From the NCBI GenBank assembly GCA_049609325.1, contig JBMYYK010000002.1, forward strand, positions 1 through 64,000: a DNA stretch of 64,000 nt, in the 5' to 3' direction. Position numbers and translations under genes: made by a program. The stretch is from GCA-2733415 sp049609325 (GTDB lineage Bacteria > Bacteroidota > Bacteroidia > Flavobacteriales > Flavobacteriaceae). Shown here piece by piece: positions 7,809-17,164 of the stretch (positions are counted from its first letter, which is position 1; each line of letters starts with the position of its first letter). Under the pieces are notes generated by a model, which searched no databases, was not told the origin of the DNA, and saw only the letters and a program-made list of their open reading frames with translations.

Positions 7809-9704
7809 TTATACCCTATTCTGAATTATCTCTTCAACCACGTCTGGATTCAATAACGTTGACACATCTCCTAGATTATCCAATTCATTTGCAGTAATTT
7901 TACGTAAAATACGACGCATGATTTTACCACTTCTAGTTTTTGGCAACCCAGAAACAAATTGGATTTTATCACACTTTGCAATCGGGCCAATTTTCCTAGA
8001 AATAAGCTGATTGATTTCTTCTTTTAACACATTACTTTCACCTTGTGCATCATACAAAATCACAAAGGCATACAAAGCATTTCCTTTTATATCATGTGGG
8101 TAACCTACAATTGCACTTTCAACAACACCTTCATGTTCATTAATCGCATTTTCTATAGGTGCCGTTCCTAAATTATGACCTGAGACAATTATAACATCAT
8201 CTACTCTACCCGTAATTCTGTAATTCCCATCAGCATCACGTAAGGCTCCATCTCCTGGAAAATACATGTTTTTGAATGTATTAAAGTATGTCTCTTTATA
8301 ACGTTTGTGATTACCATAAATGGTTCTTGCCATACTTGGCCAAGGAAATTTAATTGCTAACCGCCCTTTTGCCTCATTATTTTGAATTTCTTCTCCATTA
8401 CCATTCATCAATACCGGCTGAATACCTGGTAATGGTATGGTGGCATATGTTGGTTTATCTGGCGTAACTCCCGCCAATGATGATAACATAATTCCTCCGG
8501 TTTCTGTTTGCCACCACGTGTCTACTATTGGACATTTTCGTTTTCCGACATTATCATTATACCAATGCCATGCTTCTTCATTTATAGGCTCTCCTACAGA
8601 CCCTAAAGTTTTTAAAGCTGATAAATCATATTTTTCAACCAAACTTAATGGATGTTTTTCTAATGCCCGGATGGCAGTTGGAGCGGTATAAAATTGATTG
8701 ACTTGATGCTTTTCGCAAATTTCCCAAAAACGTCCAAAATCAGGATAACTCGGCACACCTTCAAACATAACGGTTGTAGCGCCATTTAATAACGGCCCAT
8801 ATATGATGTAGCTATGACCGGTAATCCATCCTATATCTGCGGTACACCAATACACATCATTTTCTTCATATTGAAACACATTTAAAAATGAATAAGCCGT
8901 ATATACCATATAACCTCCGCAGGTATGCACCATCCCTTTTGGCGATCCTGTAGACCCTGATGTGTATAATATGAATAACATGTCTTCTGCATCCATTTCT
9001 ACAGCTTCAAACTGGTCGTTTACTTTACTCAACTCTTCATGCCACCATACTTGGTTTTTAGTCAAACTGACATCTAAATTACATCTGTTTAAAACAATTG
9101 TTTTTTCAATGGATTGGCAATTTTGTAAGGCATCATCTGCTATACTTTTTAATGGCGTAATCTTTTCACCTCTAAAACCACCATCGGCAGTTAACAACAC
9201 TTTACAATTGGCATCATTTATTCGTGCAGCTAAGGCTGAAGCTGAAAACCCCGCAAATACTACTGAATGTACAGCACCTATTCTGGCAATAGCTAAAGTT
9301 GCAATAGCCAATTCTGGCACCATAGGCATATATAAGCAAACTCTATCTCCTTTTACAACACCATTATTTTGCAACACATTAGCAAATTGACACACTTTAG
9401 AGTGCAATTCCTTATAAGAAATATGTTGCGCTTCTTCATTCGGATTATTTGGCTCAAATAAAATAGCAGTTTTATTAGCGCGTTGTTCTAAATGCCTGTC
9501 TAAACAGTTTTCGGTAATATTCAGCTTACCATTTTGAAACCATTTGACTTCTGGTTTTGAAAAATCCCATTCTAAAGTTTTACTCCATTTTTTTTTCCAA
9601 ACAAAACTTTGAGCGACCTCATCCCAAAACTGTTCTGGTTGGTCAATACTTTTTGTATAGGTATTCTTATAATCCTGTAAAGATGTAATTCTTAAATGTT
9701 GCAT
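7809..9704 (-). CDS. acs: Acetate--CoA ligase (acetyl-CoA synthetase)
   Basis: This is a 631-residue AMP-forming acetyl-CoA synthetase, converting acetate, ATP and CoA to acetyl-CoA through acetyl-AMP. The ANL-family motifs are intact: the P-loop TSGSTGSPKG at residues 248-257, the acyl-pocket motif WWQTETGG, the hinge region around YRITGRVDDVI, and the C-terminal catalytic lysine Lys594 in KTRSGKIMRR. That lysine is the site of regulatory acetylation in well-studied homologues. The length is normal for bacterial Acs. The gene lies 25 bases downstream of the TlpA-type lipoprotein gene and is probably cotranscribed with it. Confidence 0.95.
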   Translation of the reverse strand: MQHLRITSLQDYKNTYTKSIDQPEQFWDEVAQSFVWKKKWSKTLEWDFSKPEVKWFQNGKLNITENCLDRHLEQRANKTAILFEPNNPNEEAQHISYKELHSKVCQFANVLQNNGVVKGDRVCLYMPMVPELAIATLAIARIGAVHSVVFAGFSASALAARINDANCKVLLTADGGFRGEKITPLKSIADDALQNCQSIEKTIVLNRCNLDVSLTKNQVWWHEELSKVNDQFEAVEMDAEDMLFILYTSGSTGSPKGMVHTCGGYMVYTAYSFLNVFQYEENDVYWCTADIGWITGHSYIIYGPLLNGATTVMFEGVPSYPDFGRFWEICEKHQVNQFYTAPTAIRALEKHPLSLVEKYDLSALKTLGSVGEPINEEAWHWYNDNVGKRKCPIVDTWWQTETGGIMLSSLAGVTPDKPTYATIPLPGIQPVLMNGNGEEIQNNEAKGRLAIKFPWPSMARTIYGNHKRYKETYFNTFKNMYFPGDGALRDADGNYRITGRVDDVIIVSGHNLGTAPIENAINEHEGVVESAIVGYPHDIKGNALYAFVILYDAQGESNVLKEEINQLISRKIGPIAKCDKIQFVSGLPKTRSGKIMRRILRKITANELDNLGDVSTLLNPDVVEEIIQNRV

Positions 9705-9729
9705 TGGTTTGGTTTGAATTATTATGCTA

Positions 9730-10968
9730 TTACTCTTTAGAAAGTGTTTCTACAAAACGTTCAAACTCATGCTTAAACTTTTCATATTTTTCTCCAGTAG
9801 CAGGACCACTAAACCCTGTGTGAATTTTACGAACTACCCCTTTTTTATCTATAAATATGGTTGTTGGATATGACAATATGTGGTTAAGCATTGGTAATTT
9901 TTCTGCAGCTAAAGTTTTACTAGCTGAACCCGTTTGTGCAATTAAAATTGGATAATCAATACCTATACGTTCTTTTAATCTGTTTAAATTTTTGGTAACT
10001 TTCTCTATTGTTTTAGCGTTTTCAAATGCTAGTGCTACAAATTCAACTTCGTCTGGTTTCTGATTTTTATAAAACTGGCTTAAATACTTACTTTCATCTA
10101 AACAGTTAGGACACCAGCTTCCCATAATTTGAATGACTACGGCTTTATCTTTAAATCGTTCGTCAGTTAAACTCACTTGTTGACCGTTCAAATCAGGAAA
10201 TGTAAACTCAATACCACTGTACCCCTCTTTCAAATATGTTAATGCATTTGGATCAGTCAATTCAAATGTTTCATTTCTAACTGCTACCCAAGGTTCTTTA
10301 TAATGATTACCAGAATAAAACATCCCAGATGTTATGCTATCGTTTTTAACAATTCCGTCAAACAAAAATGCATGAGCACCATCAAAACAACTTAACTTTA
10401 ATCGTTCCTCATCTAAGGCGCCTTCTAGAAAACGATAATCTCCAGTTTCGGTTAAAAAGGTTCCCGTAATTTTATTATCTGGACCATCTTTAAACACCCC
10501 TTTAGCTTTGTAACTATCTTTTGTATTCGGACTAAAAGTCACTTCCCAGTTTCCCGCTATAGGATGATGGCTTTTCTCAATTGTTGGATAACGAAAATGT
10601 ACATCATGCATCGCTTCAAAAGGCACTTTAATATACCTTGGCCCTTTTGTATAATAGCCTTTTAAATTTCCTTTTGCAGTTATAAACGCGGTAAGCTTGG
10701 CATCAAAAACTGGCATAGTCATATGTACCGAATCTCCTTGAACTACAACATCATCTACGGTAATTGTTTCTTCAGCATTAATCACACTCACCTGTTTAGC
10801 TTCATCAACTTTAAACACAAACGGCAATTCCTTTTGATCTTTTACATCTAATACTGCGCGATAGGTTCCTGATTTTAACTCTTTATTTTGTGTTACTGGT
10901 GCTTTTGACACGTCTTTTTTACAAGACCAAAGTGACAAAACTGCCAACCCTACTATTAATTTTTTCAT
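9730..10968 (-). CDS. TlpA-like thioredoxin-fold lipoprotein
   Basis: This 412-residue protein begins with a lipoprotein signal (SLWSC, lipidation Cys at about 16). A beta-rich N-terminal region of about 240 residues follows, then a TlpA/ResA-type thioredoxin domain. The redox motif is WCPNC (285-289) and the cis-proline lies in SYPTT (Pro368). Proteins of this kind reduce or isomerise disulfides on the periplasmic side of the envelope. The N-terminal half resembles the accessory domains common in Bacteroidota TlpA lipoproteins, but its role is unknown. acs follows 25 bases downstream with no terminator between. Confidence 0.88.
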   Translation of the reverse strand: MKKLIVGLAVLSLWSCKKDVSKAPVTQNKELKSGTYRAVLDVKDQKELPFVFKVDEAKQVSVINAEETITVDDVVVQGDSVHMTMPVFDAKLTAFITAKGNLKGYYTKGPRYIKVPFEAMHDVHFRYPTIEKSHHPIAGNWEVTFSPNTKDSYKAKGVFKDGPDNKITGTFLTETGDYRFLEGALDEERLKLSCFDGAHAFLFDGIVKNDSITSGMFYSGNHYKEPWVAVRNETFELTDPNALTYLKEGYSGIEFTFPDLNGQQVSLTDERFKDKAVVIQIMGSWCPNCLDESKYLSQFYKNQKPDEVEFVALAFENAKTIEKVTKNLNRLKERIGIDYPILIAQTGSASKTLAAEKLPMLNHILSYPTTIFIDKKGVVRKIHTGFSGPATGEKYEKFKHEFERFVETLSKE

Positions 10969-11000
10969 TGTTATGTTTTTTTTTCAGAATTAAAACTACA

Positions 11001-11031
11001 AAAAAAGGCATCAAAAAATGATGCCTTTTTA
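11001..11031 (-). terminator. Intrinsic terminator downstream of purC
   Basis: A hairpin with GGCATC (11007-11012) pairing to GATGCC (11020-11025) is flanked by matching A and T runs that extend the stem. It lies directly after the purC stop and ends the phoH-purC transcript. Confidence 0.75.
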
Positions 11032-11047
11032 ATAATTTTTAAGACGA

Positions 11048-11998
11048 CTAAGCGCCTAAATATTCTAAGACGTTTTTTTCTATTCTAGCTTCTATATTTG
11101 TTAAATCCGCTTTTACAAATTGCTCCCCAGTAATTTGTTCATAGAGTTCAATATAGCGCTCAGAAATTTCATTGATTTTATCGTTTGTCATCTCTGGTAT
11201 TTGTTGGCCGTCTTTACCCTGAAAGCCGTTTTCTATTAACCATTGTCTTACAAACTCTTTTGATAACTGCTTTTGAGTTTCTTTAGCATCTTGACGTTCT
11301 TGATAGCCTTCTGCATAGAAATAACGCGATGAATCAGGTGTGTGAATTTCATCAATTAAAACAATCTTTCCGTCAGACGTTTTACCAAATTCGTATTTCG
11401 TATCAACTAAAATCAATCCGCGTTTTGCGGCAATTTCTGTTCCACGTTTAAACAATGCTTGCGTGTACTGCTCTAGGACTTCGTAATCTTCTTGAGATAC
11501 GATACCTTTAGCTAAAATATCTTCTCTAGATATATCTTCATCATGCTCACCATTATCAGCTTTAGTAGATGGCGTTATTATAGGTTGTGGCAACTTATCA
11601 TTTTCTTGTAAGCCGTCTGGCAGTGCAACACCACAAAGCATACGTTTACCTAGTTTATACTCTCTAGCAGCGTGACCTGCTAAATAACCTCTTATAACCA
11701 TTTCTACTTTAAATGGTTCACATAAATGTCCAACCGCTACGTTAGGATCTGGAGTAGCCATAATCCAATTCGGGACAATATCTTCTGTGTCTTGCATCAT
11801 TTTTGCTGCAATCTGATTTAATATTTGTCCTTTGTATGGTATTTGTTTTGGCATAATCACATCAAAAGCCGATAAACGATCTGATGCAATCATCACCAAT
11901 TTATTATCATTGATATTATAAACCTCTCTAACTTTTCCTTTGTATACGTTTTTTTGATTTGGAAAGTTAAAATTTGTGTCGTTAATAGTTGTACTCAT
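11048..11998 (-). CDS. purC: Phosphoribosylaminoimidazole-succinocarboxamide synthase
   Basis: This 316-residue SAICAR synthetase catalyses ATP-dependent joining of CAIR with aspartate in purine biosynthesis. The family signatures are clear: the N-terminal glycine-rich segment VYKGKVREVYNI, SDRLSAFDVIMP, the substrate-loop region GYLAGHAAREY, and the metal/ATP segment IDEIHTPDSSRYFY. The length fits the longer, yeast-like bacterial form rather than the roughly 240-residue E. coli form. It lies 24 bases downstream of phoH on the same strand and is followed by a terminator, so the two genes probably form one transcript. Confidence 0.95.
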   Translation of the reverse strand: MSTTINDTNFNFPNQKNVYKGKVREVYNINDNKLVMIASDRLSAFDVIMPKQIPYKGQILNQIAAKMMQDTEDIVPNWIMATPDPNVAVGHLCEPFKVEMVIRGYLAGHAAREYKLGKRMLCGVALPDGLQENDKLPQPIITPSTKADNGEHDEDISREDILAKGIVSQEDYEVLEQYTQALFKRGTEIAAKRGLILVDTKYEFGKTSDGKIVLIDEIHTPDSSRYFYAEGYQERQDAKETQKQLSKEFVRQWLIENGFQGKDGQQIPEMTNDKINEISERYIELYEQITGEQFVKADLTNIEARIEKNVLEYLGA

Positions 11999-12022
11999 TA
12001 GTTGTTGTATAGTAGTCTGTTG

Positions 12023-12982
12023 TTATTCGTTTTCTATGTTTTTATATGCTTCAATGACTTTTTTCACCAAACGATGTCTGATAACATCTTTGTCGTCTAA
12101 ATGAATGAATCCGATACCCTGAACACCTTTTAGCACCAAAAGTGCTTCTTTTAATCCAGAAACCGTGCGGCGTGGTAAATCTATTTGACCAGGATCACCT
12201 GTTATGATAAAACGTGCTTTTTTTCCCATACGGGTTAAAAACATTTTCATTTGTGCTCTGGTGGTATTTTGAGCTTCATCTAAAATTACAAAAGCATTAT
12301 CTAAAGTACGTCCTCTCATAAATGCCATTGGTGCAATTTGAATGATGCCTTTTTCAATATGCGATTCTAATTTTTCAGCAGGAATCATATCGCGTAAAGC
12401 ATCATAGAGTGGTTGCATATACGGATCTAATTTATCTTTCATATCTCCCGGTAAAAACCCCAAATTTTCTCCAGCCTCTACAGCAGGTCGAGTTAATATA
12501 ATACGCCTAACTTCTTTAGCTTTTAACGCTTTTACGGCTAAAGCTACAGCGGTATAAGTTTTACCAGTTCCGGCAGGACCAACTGCAAACACCATATCAT
12601 TTTTTGCGCAAGTAGCTACCAATTTTCTTTGGTTTACCGTTTGTGCTTTAATCACTCTACCACCTACTCCGTGCACTAAAGCCCCATCACTGTTTTTTGG
12701 TGCGTGAATATCATCTGCACCATTTGAGGTTAAAATACGCTCTATGCTGTTTTCATCAAGTTTGTTGTATTTTGCAAAATGTAAAATCAACATACGCATA
12801 CGTTTGTCAAACTCTTCAAGAATTTCTTCTTCCCCAAGCGCTTTAACCGTATTTCCCCTAGCTACTATTTTCAGCTTCGGGAAATATTTTTTTAATGTCG
12901 TGATATTGATGTTTTGCTCTCCACAGAATTCTCGTGGATTGATCTCGGTTAGTTCAAATATAAGTTCTTTCAAAAGCTGCAA
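12023..12982 (-). CDS. phoH: PhoH family ATPase
   Basis: This 319-residue cytosolic ATPase of the PhoH-like family is thought to be linked to RNA metabolism and ribosome assembly. An N-terminal KH-like region (about residues 1-110) precedes a single P-loop domain. Walker A is GPAGTGKT (135-142), Walker B is VILDEAQN (232-239), and the sensor-like ITGDPGQIDLP follows. The architecture matches the YbeZ branch. A TAnnTTTG promoter element lies about 44 bases upstream, and purC follows. The molecular role in this organism is inferred from the family only. Confidence 0.92.
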   Translation of the reverse strand: MQLLKELIFELTEINPREFCGEQNINITTLKKYFPKLKIVARGNTVKALGEEEILEEFDKRMRMLILHFAKYNKLDENSIERILTSNGADDIHAPKNSDGALVHGVGGRVIKAQTVNQRKLVATCAKNDMVFAVGPAGTGKTYTAVALAVKALKAKEVRRIILTRPAVEAGENLGFLPGDMKDKLDPYMQPLYDALRDMIPAEKLESHIEKGIIQIAPMAFMRGRTLDNAFVILDEAQNTTRAQMKMFLTRMGKKARFIITGDPGQIDLPRRTVSGLKEALLVLKGVQGIGFIHLDDKDVIRHRLVKKVIEAYKNIENE

Positions 12983-13025
12983 TTATTTGTTAAAAATTAA
13001 CTATAAATTCACTTGATTTACTCCA

Positions 13026-13033
13026 CAAAATTA
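13026..13033 (-). promoter_or_regulatory. -7 promoter element (TAATTTTG) of phoH-purC
   Basis: The minus strand reads TAATTTTG, an exact TAnnTTTG match. A TTTG lies 16 bases upstream (13053-13050) as a possible -33 element. The leader would be about 37 bases. Confidence 0.45.
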
Positions 13034-13075
13034 CGCAATTTTGCTTAGGCAAACCTAACAATCAACAATTTATTA

Positions 13076-13909
13076 ATGGCAATTATAACTTTAACAACCG
13101 ATTTTGGAATTAAAGACCATTACTTGGCTGCTGTTAAAGGTACAATTTACACTGAAATACCTGAGGTAACCATTGTTGATATCTCCCATCAAGTTACGCC
13201 TTTTAATTATAATGAAGCAAGTTATATTATAAAAAATGCGTATCATCATTTTCCAAAAGGCACCATTCATATTATTGGAGTTGATGCTGAGCAAAGTGCA
13301 CATCAACAACATATTGCTATGTTGTTTAATGGCCATTATTTTATTTGTGCTAACAACGGCATCTTGTCAATATTATGTTCAGAAATTCATCCTGAAAAAA
13401 TTATAGAGATTACAACGCATCAAACTACCCATGATAATTTCCCGGTAAAAACGGTGTTTACAAAAATTGCTTGTCATATAGCCCGAGGTGGAAATTTAGA
13501 TGTTATAGGACGCCCTTTTAATCAACTTAAAGAAGTAACTCACGTCACTCCGGTAATTAACACTAATGAAACTTCTATAGTTGGTCACATACAATATATT
13601 GACAATTACGGTAATGTGATCACCAATATCAATAAAGAATTGATTACTAAAATAGCTCGAGGCAGAGCTTATACAATTAATTTAAGACATTTTAGTTTTG
13701 ATACCGTTTATAACTCTTACGGCGACTGTATGACTGAGGTAACTTCAGATAACAATAGCCATGATGGTAAACGAATAGCCTTGTTTAACTCAAGTAATTT
13801 TTTAGAAATTGCCCTATACAAGAGTAGTTTAAAAACCGGAGGCGCCTCTAGTTTATTAGGAGTTAAATACAGAGATACTGTGTCTGTAACATTTTATGAA
13901 ACCCCATAA
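13076..13909 (+). CDS. SAM hydroxide adenosyltransferase (DUF62 family)
   Basis: This 277-residue protein belongs to the DUF62 / S-adenosyl-L-methionine hydroxide adenosyltransferase family, which cleaves SAM to adenosine and methionine and is related to fluorinase and chlorinase. The N-terminal motif LTTDFGIKDHYLAAVKGT contains the conserved Asp, and the C-terminal NSSNFLEIALYKSS segment contributes to adenine binding. The halide-site features of fluorinases cannot be judged by eye, so hydrolysis is the default assumption. The gene is divergent from phoH, and the ABM-domain gene follows after 3 bases. Confidence 0.88.
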   Translation: MAIITLTTDFGIKDHYLAAVKGTIYTEIPEVTIVDISHQVTPFNYNEASYIIKNAYHHFPKGTIHIIGVDAEQSAHQQHIAMLFNGHYFICANNGILSILCSEIHPEKIIEITTHQTTHDNFPVKTVFTKIACHIARGGNLDVIGRPFNQLKEVTHVTPVINTNETSIVGHIQYIDNYGNVITNINKELITKIARGRAYTINLRHFSFDTVYNSYGDCMTEVTSDNNSHDGKRIALFNSSNFLEIALYKSSLKTGGASSLLGVKYRDTVSVTFYETP

Positions 13910-13912
13910 CCT

Positions 13913-14209
13913 ATGTTAGTACGCATTGTAAAATTAAGCATACAAGATGATTGCATTTCAGAATTCTTACAAAATTTTGAATCGCAAAAACAACACATCA
14001 GACACTTTGAAGGCTGTCGGTTCTTAGAATTGTATAATGACAAACACAATAAAAATATTTTCTTTACCTATAGTTATTGGGATCATGAAGATGCGCTAAA
14101 TACTTACAGACATTCCGATTTATTTAAAGGCATTTGGGCCGTTACAAAACCCATGTTTAATGCCAAACCTGAAGCGTGGAGTGTTGATAAACTGGAGAGT
14201 TTAACATAA
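13913..14209 (+). CDS. ABM-domain protein (antibiotic biosynthesis monooxygenase-like)
   Basis: This 98-residue, single-domain protein has the ferredoxin-like dimeric alpha/beta barrel signature of the ABM family (MLVRIVKLSIQ at the start, FFTYSYWDHEDALNTYRHS in the middle). Such small proteins include quinol monooxygenases, but many have no known substrate. It begins 3 bases after the SAM hydroxide adenosyltransferase stop and is almost certainly cotranslated with it. A terminator follows immediately. The substrate is unknown. Confidence 0.78.
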   Translation: MLVRIVKLSIQDDCISEFLQNFESQKQHIRHFEGCRFLELYNDKHNKNIFFTYSYWDHEDALNTYRHSDLFKGIWAVTKPMFNAKPEAWSVDKLESLT

Positions 14210-14238
14210 AAAAGCCTACTTTAAAGTAGGCTTTTTTA
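14208..14238. terminator. Bidirectional intrinsic terminator
   Basis: A perfect palindrome, GCCTACTTT with AAAGTAGGC (14214-14231), is flanked by A5-6 and T6. It lies between the convergent ABM and nitronate monooxygenase genes and can serve both. Confidence 0.85.
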
Positions 14239-14259
14239 TGTGATCTACTCAATCAATAA

Positions 14260-15210
14260 TTAAGCTACCAATTTTTTTACAATATCTTTAACAGGTAAGA
14301 TTGCTTTAGTATATTCTATACTTGGTCCTGCCACCCATACCGTTTTATATGTGGCTTTATTGGCTGCATTTGCTACTGCTTTCATACCAATCATAAAACG
14401 AATCATTTTAACCCATTTTTTTAGCGTTTTGTTTTTATTCAACACAGACTCAATCCAAGTTTGTTTGGTTCCAATCTTTTCAACATAAGGTGTTTTAATT
14501 ACCGTACATGGTGTACCAGAAATACGTTCGGTCATGACAATATCATCAGCGCCATAATCTACACAAGCTTGTTTGTATTCTTCAGAAACCGATGCTTCTA
14601 CACTGGCAATAAACGGACTTCCTACAGACACACCAACAGCTCCGTAAGACAACACTTGGTCTATATCTGCTTTGCAGCCTACACCTCCAGCTGAAATTAC
14701 AGGAATAGCACAATTCGCATTCAACTCTTCTATCAACGCTTTGGGGTCTCTATCGCCTCTATGTCCACCCGCTTGATTATTAACAGCTATCAAAGCATCA
14801 CCTCCTAAGCTTTCTACTTTTTTTGACATTGCCAAATCTACCACATCACAAAACACTTTAATTCCTACTTTATGTGCTGCTTCAATGGTGGTTTTCGGAT
14901 TACCTAATGACGTAATGATAAAATCTGCACCTTCTTCACATATCACATCTAATTGCGCCTTAAACTTTGGGTTAGATTTGTTTACTATTAAATTGAATCC
15001 GTAAGCGCCGTTAGACGTTTTTGCTGCTCTTAATTCTTTACAAGCCGCTCTTAACTCCTCTAATGTTCTGTAGTTTAATGCTGGTATACACGCTGCTACA
15101 CCTTGTTTCATTCCTTCAATTGTCATTGCAACATTTGAAACTAAAAACATTGGAGCCATTATTACCGGATGCTCTATATTTAATAAGTCTTGTAAACTTG
15201 ATTTTGCCAT
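14260..15210 (-). CDS. Nitronate monooxygenase family FMN protein
   Basis: This 316-residue TIM-barrel flavoprotein of the nitronate monooxygenase (2-nitropropane dioxygenase-like) family oxidises alkyl nitronates with FMN and oxygen. Visible motifs are MAPMFLVSNVAM at the N-terminus, the conserved NNQAGGHRGD loop whose His is the catalytic base in characterised members, and the phosphate-binding SAGGVGCKADI. The C-terminal segment from about residue 250 is family-typical. The gene stands alone with a terminator downstream. Related folds include enoyl-ACP reductase FabK, but the AGGH motif favours the monooxygenase group. Confidence 0.85.
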   Translation of the reverse strand: MAKSSLQDLLNIEHPVIMAPMFLVSNVAMTIEGMKQGVAACIPALNYRTLEELRAACKELRAAKTSNGAYGFNLIVNKSNPKFKAQLDVICEEGADFIITSLGNPKTTIEAAHKVGIKVFCDVVDLAMSKKVESLGGDALIAVNNQAGGHRGDRDPKALIEELNANCAIPVISAGGVGCKADIDQVLSYGAVGVSVGSPFIASVEASVSEEYKQACVDYGADDIVMTERISGTPCTVIKTPYVEKIGTKQTWIESVLNKNKTLKKWVKMIRFMIGMKAVANAANKATYKTVWVAGPSIEYTKAILPVKDIVKKLVA

Positions 15211-15291
15211 TGTATAGTAAATTAATTGGTATAAATTTACAGTAAAAATAGCACAAACTACTATGCACGCATAATTTATTTTTATTTTTTA

Positions 15292-15756
15292 ATGAAAGAC
15301 CTATCTATAATACAATATCACTCGAATTACGCTAAAGATTTTGCCACATTAAATTACGAATGGTTAAAAAAATATTTTGTCATAGAACCACATGACACTG
15401 AAATGTTAGAGAACCCTGAGACGTACATTATTAATAATGGCGGGTATATTTTATTTGCAAAAACTAACAATAAAATTGTGGGAACTGTAGCCTTAATTCA
15501 AATACAAAAAGAGTATTATGAATTGGCAAAAATGGCCGTAACTGAGCAGTTTCAAGGGAAACAAATTGGTAGGTTACTGTTAGAAGCTACAATAGAATTT
15601 GCTAAAACAAAAGGAATTAAAACGTTAATGTTAGAATCGAACAGAACCCTTAAAGCAGCTTTACATTTGTATAACACATACGGTTTTGAAGAAGTACCTA
15701 CAGACCCAAATAGCCCCTATGAGCGCGCTGATATAAAAATGGAGTTACACTTATAA
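15292..15756 (+). CDS. GNAT family N-acetyltransferase
   Basis: This is a 154-residue single GNAT domain. The acetyl-CoA-binding motif A is seen as LAKMAVTEQFQGKQIGRLLLEA, with the Q/RxxGxG/A-type loop QGKQIG, followed by the motif B segment LHLYNTYGFEEVP near the C-terminus. It transfers an acetyl group from acetyl-CoA to an amine whose identity cannot be inferred. The stop codon abuts the stop of the convergent hypothetical gene at 15757, leaving no room for an intergenic terminator. Confidence 0.85.
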   Translation: MKDLSIIQYHSNYAKDFATLNYEWLKKYFVIEPHDTEMLENPETYIINNGGYILFAKTNNKIVGTVALIQIQKEYYELAKMAVTEQFQGKQIGRLLLEATIEFAKTKGIKTLMLESNRTLKAALHLYNTYGFEEVPTDPNSPYERADIKMELHL

Positions 15757-16290
15757 TTACCTATACTGCTGCTTTAATGCTTGAATAGATGCTGAGCTAT
15801 TGATATAATCTGTTATAATGGCTCTTCTTAACTCTGAAATATTCATCTCAAAATATGTAGCCCACTTGTCTTCTTTTAAAAGTTGCCTAATATGTTTTAC
15901 ACGTTTTTGGGCATCTAAAGCTGTAAATAGATATGGTGTAGTATTAGTTGCAAGGGCATGATGTTGGAAATTCACTTGTGCCGTTTCAAAATTCACTTGA
16001 ATAAAAAATAACTTCTCCGTATCATTCATGTGATAAAAGTCACTCCATTTAGCAAAACCCAAATGCATCTGTTGATTTTTAAAATCGGAATTGGCAATAA
16101 GTTTCCATCTGCAGTTAGCTACCCTTCCCCAGTGATCTGAATATCGATATACCCCTTCATCAGTATAATGATATTGACTATCTGATTTAGAAGTGTAATG
16201 TGCGATATTATTTTCAAATATATTAGAAGATACTTCTACAAACTCACAATAGGTGTGCTTAAAAAAATTGAAACGGTTATAAGTTTTCAT
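15757..16290 (-). CDS. Conserved hypothetical protein
   Basis: I do not recognise a named domain in this 177-residue protein. It is rich in aromatic and His residues (for example YTDEGVYRYSDHWGRVANCRW) and has no signal peptide or membrane segment, so it is probably cytosolic. The ATG directly abuts the TAA of the upstream gene with no spacer, which implies translational coupling to it. It is the last gene of a tight five-gene minus-strand run. The composition looks like a small alpha/beta binding protein, but no function is proposed. Confidence 0.7.
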   Translation of the reverse strand: MKTYNRFNFFKHTYCEFVEVSSNIFENNIAHYTSKSDSQYHYTDEGVYRYSDHWGRVANCRWKLIANSDFKNQQMHLGFAKWSDFYHMNDTEKLFFIQVNFETAQVNFQHHALATNTTPYLFTALDAQKRVKHIRQLLKEDKWATYFEMNISELRRAIITDYINSSASIQALKQQYR

Positions 16291-16701
16291 TTAATCTATG
16301 CCTTCTTTTCGACGTTGGTTCTTTATAAAGTCAACTCCGCAACTTAATTTTTGAGCTATTTTGTCGTCAGGTGTCATCATGCGCCAAAACGGCGTAATGT
16401 CTTCTTGCGTTTTACCCTGCTCTAACTCTTCTAAAGCCGCTTTTGCTACAATTCGTAAAAAAATACTTGAAGTCACAGGACAGGTTTTTTCTGCACAATA
16501 CTCTATAGCCAAATCATTACGCATAGTAGGAATATCTAATTGGTTTCCTGGATTGATACAGTTCACATAGTCATCTACAATCTGAGGTGTAGCAATAAAC
16601 ATTCTACACCCTTCTGTCATATCTGCAAAACGTTTATCTATTGTTTTTACAATCGCTTCTTTTTTTGCATCTCGCTTTTCTATCCAGGTCTTTTTTGCCA
16701 T
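16291..16701 (-). CDS. Conserved hypothetical protein
   Basis: This 136-residue protein is taken from the ATG at 16701 (MAKKTWIEKRDAKK). Longer in-frame starts would overlap the upstream DUF1801 gene, while this ATG sits one base after its stop. Conserved-looking segments are FADMTEGCRMFIATPQIVDDYV and EKTCPVTSSIFLRIVAKAA. I believe similar proteins occur widely as uncharacterised stand-alone genes. No catalytic motif is identifiable. The tight packing with the DUF1801 gene and the next hypothetical gene suggests a shared process. Confidence 0.68.
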   Translation of the reverse strand: MAKKTWIEKRDAKKEAIVKTIDKRFADMTEGCRMFIATPQIVDDYVNCINPGNQLDIPTMRNDLAIEYCAEKTCPVTSSIFLRIVAKAALEELEQGKTQEDITPFWRMMTPDDKIAQKLSCGVDFIKNQRRKEGID

Positions 16702-16702
16702 A

Positions 16703-17161
16703 CTATTTTTTATAATTAGCCTCATAAGTAACAATCCACTCTTCTGGAGTTACTTTTGCCACTAACTGTCCTAATAATTCAAACGGAATATGTGCTTCTT
16801 TTTTAAAACGAATGCAACTTTTACCCATGTTTAGTTTTACTTTTATATCCGTTTTTGCATATTCAGACGTAAACCAATCCATCAATTCTTTATTAGCGTA
16901 AATTCCCATGTGATAAAACCCTATATGTGCTTTTTGAGATGCTAAACTAATAAAAGGTAACGGCAGTTTTGGGTCACAATGATAACCATTGGGATATAAT
17001 GAATGAGGCACAACGTAACCTAACATCCCATAGCCCATCACTTCCTGAAAGCCTTTTGGTAAATTATCTATAATAACTTGTCGTAATTTAGTAATGACTG
17101 CTTTACGGTCTTCAGGTAACTCGGCTAAATACTGTTCTGGTGTGGTTGCTTTTGATTGCAT
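16703..17161 (-). CDS. DUF1801 domain-containing protein
   Basis: This 152-residue protein has the DUF1801 (YdhG-like) fold signature: YLAELPEDRKAVITKLRQVI at the N-terminus, GYGMLGYV, and FISLASQKAHIGFY near the middle. Family members share the fold of the iron chaperone frataxin-like YdhG/YjdI group, but their biochemical role is not established. No signal peptide is present. The gene starts 3 bases after the PD40-repeat gene ends and is followed by the hypothetical gene after one base, so the genes are clearly cotranscribed. Confidence 0.8.
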   Translation of the reverse strand: MQSKATTPEQYLAELPEDRKAVITKLRQVIIDNLPKGFQEVMGYGMLGYVVPHSLYPNGYHCDPKLPLPFISLASQKAHIGFYHMGIYANKELMDWFTSEYAKTDIKVKLNMGKSCIRFKKEAHIPFELLGQLVAKVTPEEWIVTYEANYKK

Positions 17162-17164
17162 GAC

